Positions 55,302 through 64,000 of a DNA stretch of 64,000 bases are shown piece after piece (within the stretch, counting starts at the first letter, position 1; each line of letters starts with the position of its first letter). Position numbers and translations under genes: made by a program. Below the pieces are notes generated by a model. It made no database searches, was not told where the DNA came from, and worked only from the letters and a program-made list of their open reading frames with translations. Location of the stretch: contig NW_020825313.1 in assembly GCF_003286085.1 (NCBI RefSeq), positions 2,604,001 through 2,668,000 of the forward strand, given 5' to 3'. The stretch is from Drosophila persimilis (Eukaryota > Arthropoda > Insecta > Diptera > Drosophilidae).

Positions 55302-56400
55302 TTGCATCCAGACATGGCCCCACGTCTTCGCGCCAACCGTTTAACGGAGAGCCGTCGTGATCGAGGGATTAACTCGTACCGTTGCCGGGTCTGCCAAAGA
55401 GTCCATCCGCTATGGACTTTCCACCATTTTCTTCGCCTCAGCCCCGATAAGAGACTCCGAGCCGTCCTCATTAATAAATATTGCAGGAACTGCCTGGCTC
55501 ACCAACACTCCGACAAGGATTTTCGCAGTGGCGGGCTGTACCGGGTGTGTGCCAAAAACCACCACACTCTACTCCAAATACCCTCGTCGCGTCGTCCAGT
55601 CTCCTCAGCCTCGGCTGCATCGTCGCCATCCAAATCTGCCCACGCCGAACGCCGCCTCAGTCGTCCCGCCAGCCGGCTGTGAGGACCACAACACCATCGG
55701 CTGCGACTCCAGCGTCCGAATCTGAGCGCCGCCCTCGTCTCCCCGTGAGCCGCCCCGTTCAGGGACCCCAGCACAATCCGTCGACACACTTCTACAACAT
55801 CGAAGCCTCATCATCCTGCCGACGGCGCTAGTGGTCCTGTATACGGGTTCCAAAAACTTCGAGACGGCGGCGGTCATCGACCCATGCACGCCGGTGAGCT
55901 GCATTGACGACTCCTTGGCCAGCACCTTCAAATTTCTCACCACTCGTGTAGGGGACGAGGAAGTGTGCACGGCGGGGATCCGCGCCGAAATGGGCGACTT
56001 CCAGTTGGGGATGATGCTTAAGGTCGACCCCGTTTGCGCATTCGCACGCCTATCCGACAGCTGAGCTATTCCGTCCGGGCACGTTTCGGTGACCTGAGGA
56101 TTGCGCATGAAGAGTTCCATCGACCGTCCACCATCTCACTCTTGGGAGCAGACGTCTACCCGAAGGTGATCCAGCCCGGGTTCCCGGGCACGTGACGGCC
56201 TGCCGGTGGCCCAGAGCACCGTTTTTGGATGGATCAAGTCGGGGGCGTGCACTCAGCCATAAGCCCCCAACTACTCTTTGCAATCCTGCAAGGTGGGGGA
56301 GGATGTTCAGGGCAGCAGCAGGTAATTGCCGCACACTGTACCAGCTCCGTGCGCTCCATTCCCAACTCGCTCTCCCGCGCTCGGATGGTTAGTCACCGCA
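55302..56400 (+). pseudogene. Gag/protease-like fragment with HHTLL knuckle and DUF1758-like domain
   Basis: It starts MHPDMAPRLRANRL. A cysteine-rich region reads YRCRVCQRVHPLWTF, then YCRNCLAHQHSD and YRVCAKNHHTLLQ. After a frame change a protease-like domain begins: VIDPCTPVSCIDDSLAS near 55875, then LLGADVYPKVIQPG near 56140 and FGWIKSGACT-like residues. This matches proteins that join a BEL-type knuckle to a DUF1758-like protease. D-P-C-T replaces the usual D-S-G. Several frame breaks are present. Whether it belongs to BEL/Pao element 3 or a separate element is unclear. Confidence 0.5.
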
Positions 56401-56599
56401 GCATAAAGCATAGATCATAAGGCTTAGTTAGTTACGTTTTCACCCCCGTTTCAACCGGCCGACCTACCGCGCCAACCCCCAAACAAATACACACACATAC
56501 ATATATATACCACGATACCCATCCACCTTTCTTTCTTGCGACGTCTACTAGGAATTTGACTGGACCATCAATCTCGTCGTTGGAGAATTGAGCCTCCAT

Positions 56600-57960
56600 C
56601 TGCCCCTCTACAAACAGCGTCCGTAATGGCTACTTTGTTGAGCTTTCAGGCATCGAGATAGAAACGATTTATGCCAGGCTCCATGAACTATAACTGTACT
56701 CGATGACACCCAAAGCCAACACTTTGTCCACCTCCCACATACCATTTTCTGCATGGCTGGCGACAGCGGGTAATGTTCACTAACTGGATTTTGCGAGTCT
56801 CTCTCGATGTCTTCCCTAGGCCAACGGCTTCGCCCAGCTTCTCCAGGAATTCCTGACCTTTAAGCCCTAGCATGCTATGTTTAGCGCCTAAATCCAACAG
56901 ACCTTTACACGAACTCGCCCATTATATAGATTTCTCTGAAAACTCTCGGGTCTTTCTTGCAACAGCGCTTTACTGATGCAATCACCGGTGTGCTCATAGT
57001 TCGCCCTTACATAAAACGGGATCTCGACTTTCTCACCAGCACCGACAATGCTCGCATACCATCCACTCGTAGTTCAGAAAATATTATATTTCGGGTTTCT
57101 AAATCATTTCTTAACCGCTCTTCATATGATAAGTTCCTTAGTCTAACATACAAATCACGTCTATCTAATTCAATTTTCCTCTCATCTACTTTCTCTGCGT
57201 CCTTCTGTGAGCGTGATTCGCTTGCTTGGATCGCACACCTCTTCACGTTTCCCGCGCAATTCGGACAGGTCGGACAATATACATGGGGCCTTCCACACCG
57301 GTAGCAGAAAATTTGCCTCTCCGATGCCATACAGTCCCTAAAGCCATGATCCGTGTCCCCGCAGTTCCAGCAAATCAGCTTTTGTGGAACACGCTGTGTC
57401 ACCTGCGCTTCCTCAATGACCTCTGCCTCTTCATCACTAATCGACCGATCCTGCGCGAAATCGCTGAAGTTCGCATTCGCCCTGCGGCCATAGCTTGCGG
57501 CTTTGGGTGTTCTTCGCCACGTAGATCGAGCCTTCCTCTTCAGGTGTGCCTTTTTTTTCCACGCATTCATCCCGCAGTTGGTCTAAGGAATAAACCCGTA
57601 AGCCGTATACGAAACTCGCTATTTCATCTGTGAGTGCCTTTTTGACAATTTTTACCATCTCCTTCTCAGGTGGTGCGTCGCCAACCTCGAAGCGAGCTTC
57701 CTCATGACATGGAAAAAGCCTTCCACACGTTTGACGGCTGCATTCTTTCCCGCAATTCTCTCATGCGGTCGAACTCGGACGCCGTTCCTCGGAAACGTGT
57801 AATTAAGTCGTCCCTGAGATCCAGCCAATCACCACCGCCATGATCGCGAATATACTGTCAGTACCATTCGCGCGCGTTTCCTATAACCAAGTGGTGAAAT
57901 CCCTTGAGAACCTCATCCCACGGCTTGTAGCAATTTAATTCGGAACACGAAATCCTCGAC
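56600..57960 (-). pseudogene. Second Ulysses/Osvaldo-like gag-protease fragment
   Basis: On the minus strand the gag end has two zinc knuckles (CWNCGDTDHGFRDC and CYRCGRPHVYCPTC), spaced as in the Ulysses-like gag (CWNCDKTGHRFEDC). About 110 bases after the gag frame, a protease-like piece reads MDLGAKHSMLGLKGQEFL, in which D-L-G stands where D-T-G is expected. The N-terminal capsid region is broken (57437-57960). It shows the protease domain that the element at 26740-44977 has lost. Confidence 0.65.
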
Positions 57961-58264
57961 CGTCATTTTGTTGCTGTTTCCGTCGAACGTCACGTCCAAT
58001 GCACGGACCACGGACCCATGGACCCTTTGCAGTTGATCTCCACCGGACCAATTATGGCTTTCATGAGCCCATCAGTAGGGCGCTTCGGCAGCACAATGCG
58101 CTGCCAGCTGGGATGCGCTTTGACTTTTGTCAGGGGAAGGGAGCCGTCAGACGGCTGCTTGTGGATTTCTTCCTGCTACATAATTAATTTATTAATGTTA
58201 TTTTTTGTTATTTGTTAAGATAGAAATAAGTTAGCCTAGCCAGTTAAGGATTTTTTGATTCCGT
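57961..58264. other. Gag N-terminal remnant and intergenic sequence
   Basis: No intact gene is seen. The left part may continue the decayed gag of the previous fragment. The right part is AT-rich. Confidence 0.35.
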
Positions 58265-60671
58265 TGGCGAATAATAAATAAATAAATAAATTTTTCGACT
58301 CAGCACCACCGTGGCCCCGGTCTATAACCCGGCAGATTTGGATGCGGATCTTATCGCAGAATCCCACCAGCTCTCCAACTCTCGCCACGACCCTGACCTG
58401 AGTGTCCTGATTTGGGACAGGTCCGTAATATCCGTGAGGAAAGCGGCCCCGAGAAGCCGAAGACGACGATTTCCAAGGGCCAAGCAATGGCAGAGAAGTG
58501 GGGGATTGATTCCTCCTCTTCCTCGTCGCGACAACTCTTGCAGAAGTTATAAGGAGGGATTGACAGTCTAGAGGCATGAGAGCCGATCTGCCAGTGTCCC
58601 GTGCTCGAGTAACTGCAGAGCACTGTATTTTGCTGACTGTAGACAGCTTTGCCTAGCGCTTCTTCGATCGATATTGCTGTATCAATCTCGAGACTTTACA
58701 GGAAACGGTTTGCCGCCATCTCATATTTGCATTTTGCTCGAACAATTTGAGCGTGAGAAGACTACTCGTAGGCAAAGGCATCGCTACTTGCTCCCTCTCC
58801 GATTAGATAGGAATCGTAGTACTCTGCCTGGCTAGCTCGTCGGCGGCGTTGTTCCCCTCGATGTCCCTATGACCGGGGCCCCATTTAAGGAAGAGATCTA
58901 ACTGTTTTGCGATCTCGTGCAGAGACCTTCGTCAAATTACAGGCACTGAACTTGACGATATCGAACCTAAAGCTTTAATAGCTGTTTGGTTGTCCGAGAA
59001 GACGCACACTTATTGTGTGTTTAGAAGTAGTTTGGAGTCAATAAAAATGGCCTCCTTAATGGCCACAACCTCCGCCTGAACACACTACAGCGATCCGGAA
59101 GCCTGAAGCAAAGACTGATGTTTAGCTCGTTACAATAGACTCCACCACCCACGCGGCCGTCCAACTTTGAGCCATCAGTGTAGAAGTGAACCGCATTTGC
59201 AGGTCCCGGTTCGCCCATCTCCCAGTCCTCCCTAGGTGGGATTGATACCTGAAGAAGCGACGAGAGGTGATCACTAGGAATATAGTCCTCTCTGGTAATT
59301 GCAGTAGTCTTGTCAGGATTCCCAAGTGCCCAAACGCGGATGCTTTCCATAGTTTGGCTTCCCTCATTCAGAAGGTGGAAAGTATGGCAACCTTCTTTCC
59401 CATGAGGGCTACGGGATGTAGGTCCAGCATGGTATCGACGGCTTCACTTGGGGTAGTGCGTAGCCCAGCAGTTATGCATGGCTCTGCCATGCGTTGACCT
59501 CTGCTGAGTTTGTTATACCACTATACTACCACTCCATAGAGCATAATTGGTCGTATGATGGCGGTGTATAGAAATCAAACTATATACCCCGTATATTCCC
59601 CATTTTAGTCCGATTGCTTTCCTGCATGTCGAAAGGTCCACTGTGGCCTTCTTTACTCTATCCCCTATACTCAGTTCCAATTGAGCTTTCTGTCGAGGAT
59701 TAGGTCAAAATACCTGACATTCTCGCTAAAGACCAGTTCTTCCCCACAGAGTTTTGGAAGAGTCAGTACCGGAACTTAGTAATTCTTAGTTCAAGTTCCG
59801 TTTTATACGGGTTGTGTCCCAGCCCATCTTCGGAAGAGTACTTGTCAGGCACTCACACAACGTCTGCGGGAATTTACCGGAGAATGCTATAGCAACATCG
59901 TCCGCATACGCCTCCACGCCGCAACCACCCCCTCTATCTTCCGCAGCATTACGTTCACTGCCACGATCCATAGGAGGGGCGAGAGGACTCCGCCCTGCGG
60001 TGTGCCTCTGCTGACAAATCTGGTGAACGGTGGTGCCTCAACCATCCTGCATTGCAGCATCTGATCGATCAGGCTCACCGTCCGGGAGTCAACCCCTAGG
60101 ACCATCCGTGATGGCGGTCGGGAGGATGTAAAGGCGCTGTCTATGTCAAGGAAGTCTACTAGGGTGTACTCCTTACAGTTAAGGGACTCTTCGATGATCG
60201 AGTGTTGGGCCGTTTCGGTGGATCTTCCCTTCTGATAGGTATGCTGAGAGTCTGAGATCAGAATGGGCGAAATACGTCCAGTGAGATCCATCCCCAGGAG
60301 CAGTTCCACCGCCTTCAGAAAGGAAGACGAAAGATAAATGGGTCTGAAATCTTTTGGGACAGTGTGCGAGGTTCGTGTGCTGTGGCGTCGCACCCTACAA
60401 TGTCCTTGGCCTCACAATCTGCGATTAGCGTCCGGAGGTGCTCTTTTGGAGGGCGGTCGGGTTGATCATGACCTATGTATGTGGAGCAGTTCCCCAGTGA
60501 GCTATCCTGGCCTTCGAGGCTCGTTGCTGTGTGGTCTTCACTGCTAAAATTTGGGAGCAAAAATAAGTGGAACTCTTTCTTCAAGAATGAAGCTACGAAT
60601 TGGGCCTTGGCTGCGCCGGATTGCTGAAAGTCTAGCAGGATTGAAGCGGCCCACAACCTCTGCCCAACCAA
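58265..60671 (-). pseudogene. LOA C ORF2 remnants: APE, RT, RNase H
   Basis: The endonuclease part (60671-60400) reads SGAAKAQFVASFLKKEF and DIVGCDATAHE and then jumps into RT at VPKDFRPIYLSSS (60393-59887: FLDIDSAF, FVSRGTPQGGVLSPLLW, EAYADDVAIAF). About 1 kb is missing at the junction. RNase H is readable at 59260-58800: VHFYTDGSKLDGRVGGGVY, AEVVAIKEAIF, VFSDNQTAIKAL, GHRDIEGNNAADELA. The C-terminus has TGHWQIGSHASRL and FCKSCRDEEEEESIPHF (58600-58322). There are many stops and shifts. Confidence 0.8.
58268..58291. repeat. AAAT tetranucleotide tail of LOA C
   Basis: The run AATAATAAATAAATAAATAA lies at the expected 3' end of LOA C and is read as (TTTA)n on the minus strand. Simple-sequence 3' tails are common in this group. 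Confidence 0.7.
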
Positions 60672-60959
60672 TCCCTTTGGTTGACGACCTGAAGTTGGGG
60701 TCCTCGTTGGCCAGGACGAAAGCCGCTCGTCTCCTGTCCTGGTACGACGGCTTTCCTCCCCGTGGTGCAGAGACGCTGCCCGCCTATTCGGCTATTCGGG
60801 ACCACCCTCGCAGTGGCTGCTGCATGAAGACAGTGGACCGACTGAGTCTCCTTCTCCGTCTTCGTTGGATCTGGTTTCCCAGCATTGATGTAGAGGGATG
60901 GTCTTGTCTATCTTGTACTTTAGAAGGAGTTCCGTGCTCCTTTGCGGTTTTGTTGTTTT

Positions 60960-62194
60960 TATACCCGATACTCAAAATGAGTATTGGGGTATATTAGATT
61001 TGTGGTAAAAGTGGATGTGTGTAACGTCCAGAAGGAATCGTTTCCGAGCCCATAAAGTACATAAATTCTTGATCAGCATCAATAGCCGAGTCGATTGAGC
61101 CATGTCTGTCTGTCCGTCTGTCCGTCCGTCCATCTGTCCGTCCCTATCAGCGCCTAGTGCTCAAAGATTATAAGAGCTAGAGCAACGATGTTTTGGATCC
61201 AGACTTCTGTGATATGTCACTGCTACAAGAATATTTCAAAACTTTGCCCCGCCCACTTCCGCCCCCTCAAAGGGCGAAAATCTGTGGCATCCACAATTTC
61301 GAAGATACGAAAAAACTAAAAACGCAGAATCGTAGAAGATGACTATGTCTTCTAGAAAGCATCTGAACCAGATCGTATAATTATTATAGCCAGAATCAGG
61401 AAAACAATTTCATTCTTTCTCGCTCTGTCTCTCTCTAACACACAGGTTTCATAGTCGGTTTTGCCAATTGCAAAATTGACAAAATTGAACCTATAAGAGC
61501 CAGAGCAACCAAATTTGGTATCCACACTACTGTGATATCGGACCTTGACCATTTTGTCTCAAAATTTCGCCACACCCCCTTCTGCCCCCGCAAAGGGCGA
61601 AAATATGAGGTATCCAGAAATCTCAGAGACTGTTAAGGCTAGAGTAACCAAATTTGGTACACACACTCCTTTAAGATGTCACTATAAAACGTATATCTCA
61701 AAATTTCGCCCCACCTCCTTCCGCCCCCGCAAAGAACGAAAATCTAGGGCATCCACAAATCTCCGAAACTATTAAGGCTAGAGCAACCAAATTTGGTATC
61801 CGTACTCCTGTTAGATCTCACTATAAAACGTTTACCTTAAAATTTCGCCCCACCCTCTTCCGCCCCCACAAAGAACGAAAATCTGTTGCATCCACAATAT
61901 TGCAGATTCCAGAAAACTAAAAACGCAGAATCATAGATAACGACCATGTCTATTAGATTGCTGAATCTGGATCAGATCAGATCATTTTTATAGCCAAAAG
62001 GAACAAATCAATTTGCACTGGCTACGCAGCGCCCGACGTCACGCTCAGACTGATTTTCTGTCTCTCTCGCACGCACCCTTTGTCGTGTCGCTTAATATTA
62101 GCGGCGTCTGCCGGAGGAGAGCCATACTGACTTAGTATCGGGTATAACTGTAGAGTTGCGGTGTACGCAGCAACTCACAACGTTCCCCCTCGTT
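60960..62194 (+). mobile_element. INE-1/DINE-1 (mini-me)-like element, copy 2
   Basis: It has the same start hairpin, core, (GTCY)n tract (61103-61143), repeated internal units and end hairpin as copy 1, in the same orientation. It is slightly longer, because one more internal unit is kept (61560-61840). It abuts LOA C at its 5' end. Confidence 0.75.
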
Positions 62195-62786
62195 TATATT
62201 TGAGCTATTTTCCATAGCTGTTCCCGTCCACCGAAGAAAGCCCGCTTGCCCCGGGAGGCCTAGTTGAAATCGGAGGTCGGCAGGTATCCAGAGCTCGCAT
62301 ATTAGCGACCGAGCGACCCTCGGCCATGCATGCCTAGACATATAACAGTGTCACCTCAGATTGGGGTTACTTCACTGAGACTTTTCTTCTCTCCGCCCGA
62401 CTACCATTAGCCAGCATCCATGGCAGAGACATGATCGTGCCAGCACCTGAAACCAGCCGCCTACACGTGGATATTATAGTCGCACTTTCACCGGTGTGTA
62501 AGTTAAATAGAACCAACGGTTATTATATTGTTTATTACTTATTCCGTCGAAGCGAGATTTATTGTTCCTCGTTGGAGGTCTTAAAAAATCTGAATTTACA
62601 CAAAAATGAAAGTCTTAATGCGCATTAATCTGCTGGCATGGCACACGTGCAGGTGTTATGTTGAGCAGCGGCAGTTTCCCACGTTCCACGGCCACATAGT
62701 TGCTGTTGGGCTATCTGGGCAAGTGTCTTTGTCAACGCTGCAACTCTCGTGATCTATTACGCGACGAGGCATGTGCTGCATTTTGT
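62195..62786. other. Unassigned sequence, no gene seen
   Basis: I find no supported gene. The stretch after the Env-like frame on the minus strand contains AATAAATC near 62555 and GC-richer blocks. It could be LTR sequence of the element that carried the Env-like fragment, but no second copy is present to test this. Confidence 0.35.
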
Positions 62787-63095
62787 TCACATGAAAATGT
62801 TTAAGCTTGTTGACCCACTGTCGGGTCGAGAACCAAATGCAGAGGGAAGGGTATCCGGCTGGATCGGATCAGTACTTTCCCCTTGAGAAGTCGCCGTCAC
62901 CGGCGCATTTAGTCTAGCCATTAATCCATCGATTTGTCGGGCGTCGCGTTTCTTCGTCAAATATAGTTTGAGCATGGCCATGCCCCATACCATGCCACAA
63001 ATACCTAGTCCTAGGCAGAATGAAAAAATTGGCCTAGAGCTTGAGGACACCTCTTCCTTTTCCTCCTTGATGAAATTGAGGTTCTTCTTGCTCAA
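62787..63095 (-). pseudogene. Env-like C-terminal transmembrane fragment
   Basis: A 102-codon frame has a charged N-terminal part, a single hydrophobic helix (IFSFCLGLGICGMVWGMAML) at about residues 23-43, a basic stop-transfer (LTKKRDAR), and a polar tail. This is the shape of the C-terminal end of an insect retroelement envelope protein. I cannot name the family. The upstream part is missing because a piece of an I-clade element adjoins. It may be something else. Confidence 0.35.
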
Positions 63096-63119
63096 CTGGT
63101 GGAGGAATGGCAGGCTCAG

Positions 63120-63445
63120 TTATCCGGCTGGATCGGATAACTTGTATGCAGAAATTATTTTGAATTTTTTCTTCAATTCAACTTCAATATCAGTTGCTCG
63201 AAGTCAATTTGTAAATGTATTACATTGATAAGAGTTGTGTACGATGATTGCTGCACCACCAAAATTAGGTGAGTAGTTTTTAGCGTAAAGTGAGAAGCTG
63301 ATGGGAATGGGCAATTGTGAATATTAACTAAATATGTTTCTTGTAATGCAATTATATGAGGTTGGTATTGTTTAATGATAATTTGTAATTCATTATTGCT
63401 TTTTATGTAGCCTCGAAGGTTTCATTGGATTATGGTCAGGTATAT
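63120..63445 (-). pseudogene. I-clade non-LTR endonuclease fragment
   Basis: The minus strand reads IIQ*NLRGYIKSNNELQII (a W codon changed to TGA), then QPHIIALQETYL and, after a frameshift, YSPNFGGAAIIVHNS. These are the first motifs of an APE endonuclease as in the I factor (QWN...G, LQET, GGAAI). The fragment ends near 63140 at the Env-like sequence. Confidence 0.65.
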
Positions 63446-64000
63446 GACCTTAAAAGAAATATCTAGACATTTGCGAGTTGAGTTTTAAATTCAAACTAAA
63501 TTTTATTTAGTAAAATTTTGTATTCTATAATTATCAATAGACCTACGCAAAGGATACATTTATCTGCGGGTGTCTATTTGAGTGCATTGGTTAAGTGTTT
63601 TCTCCACTTGTGTTTTGTTGTAGTATCTTTTAATGGGTTACAGATCTTTGTTTACACCCGAACTGTCATTACCTATCTACTTTATGTGATTTCTTTAGAG
63701 ATCCATGTTTTGGATACATGAGTGAATGTGTACAATAATATTTTTATGCTTGAACGTTCTGCAAGGGGCCGAAGGTGGCATGGTTTCGACAAAAATATGT
63801 TCATGTTTGAACAGTCAGAGTCATTTTTGTCAGTTTTTATCTGTTGAGTGCTGATTATTTGGAATGTTTTTACTTGGTCTATTAGTTTTAGTCGGATTCT
63901 ATTTCCATTGAGCAGTTGTTGCAACTCAAGGCGTCAGTATTGGGGTTTTTCTGTCTTGGTTTTTTTTGCTGCTTGAGCTTTTTAATTTGTTTGCAGCCTC
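63446..64000. other. AT-rich sequence upstream of the I-clade fragment
   Basis: The minus-strand frame at 63682-63924 (80 codons) could be the end of an I-clade ORF1, since it lies just before the ORF2 start, but it has no motif I recognise. Nothing else is supported up to the window edge. Confidence 0.3.

Larger units (their letters stand above)
58265..60958 (-). mobile_element. LOA-clade non-LTR retrotransposon C, internally deleted
   Basis: The minus strand has an ORF1 start remnant (KNNKTAKEHGTPSK near 60940, compare KTKQNESGTPQMP in LOA A), an endonuclease remnant, RT, RNase H and a C-terminal zinc region. It ends in a (TTTA)n tail (58268-58291, AAATAAAT on plus). The endonuclease is joined almost directly to RT. 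It is the only LOA copy here whose RNase H and 3' end are present. Confidence 0.8.

Noticed and set aside
63518-63721. Plus-strand 67-codon hydrophobic frame
   Set aside because: It is AT-rich with a biased composition and lies opposite the I-clade material; there is no supporting motif.

Overview
The window is a pure transposable-element graveyard from a fly genome, almost certainly Drosophila. The evidence is the mix of element families: LOA-, CR1- and I-clade non-LTR retrotransposons, BEL/Pao elements, 17.6/297-type gypsy elements with tRNA-Ser primer sites, a gypsy element with 2.17-kb LTRs and a tRNA-Lys primer site, and INE-1/DINE-1 elements with a (GTCY)n microsatellite. The very long LTR resembles Ulysses of D. 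virilis, so a virilis- or repleta-like species is possible, but I cannot fix the species. I see no ordinary host gene, rRNA, tRNA gene or CRISPR array. The setting looks like pericentromeric heterochromatin or a piRNA-cluster-like locus.

Layout, left to right. 1-4540: LOA-clade element A (minus), running off the left edge. 4545-10592: BEL/Pao element 1 (plus) with a 3' LTR but no recognisable 5' LTR. 10593-26739: a 17.6-like gypsy element (minus, called G2), broken by a BEL/Pao element 2 (12970-18397, minus, clean 5-bp target duplication) and by a CR1-clade element (18692-23318, minus). 26740-44977: a Ulysses-like gypsy element (minus) arranged as a tandem dimer LTR-internal-LTR-internal-LTR; the rightmost LTR is split by a young, nearly complete 17.6-like element (37917-44512, plus, called G4). 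44978-46371: an old repeat and a full INE-1-like element. 46372-55221: decayed BEL/Pao element 3 (plus) split by LOA-clade element B (50700-54920, minus). 55302-58260: a gag/protease-like fragment (plus) and a second Ulysses-like gag-protease fragment (minus). 58265-60958: decayed LOA-clade element C (minus). 60960-62194: a second INE-1-like element. 62195-64000: an Env-like transmembrane fragment and a piece of an I-clade endonuclease (minus).

The insertions form a readable order. BEL element 1 appears to sit inside the 3' LTR of G2, G2 sits inside the left LTR of the Ulysses-like element, BEL element 2 and CR1 sit inside the pol gene of G2, and G4 sits inside the right LTR of the Ulysses-like element. 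G4 is the youngest: I see one difference between its two 595-bp LTRs.

The most unusual observation is a small intact gene for a RING-H2 zinc-finger protein (95 residues) in the leader of the Ulysses-like element, between the tRNA-Lys primer site and gag. It is present and open in both tandem copies although gag and pol are broken. It lies 17 bp from the 3' end of an INE-1/Helentron-like fragment that fills the gap between it and gag. A retrotransposon-borne putative ubiquitin ligase placed before gag is not something I recognise from the described families.
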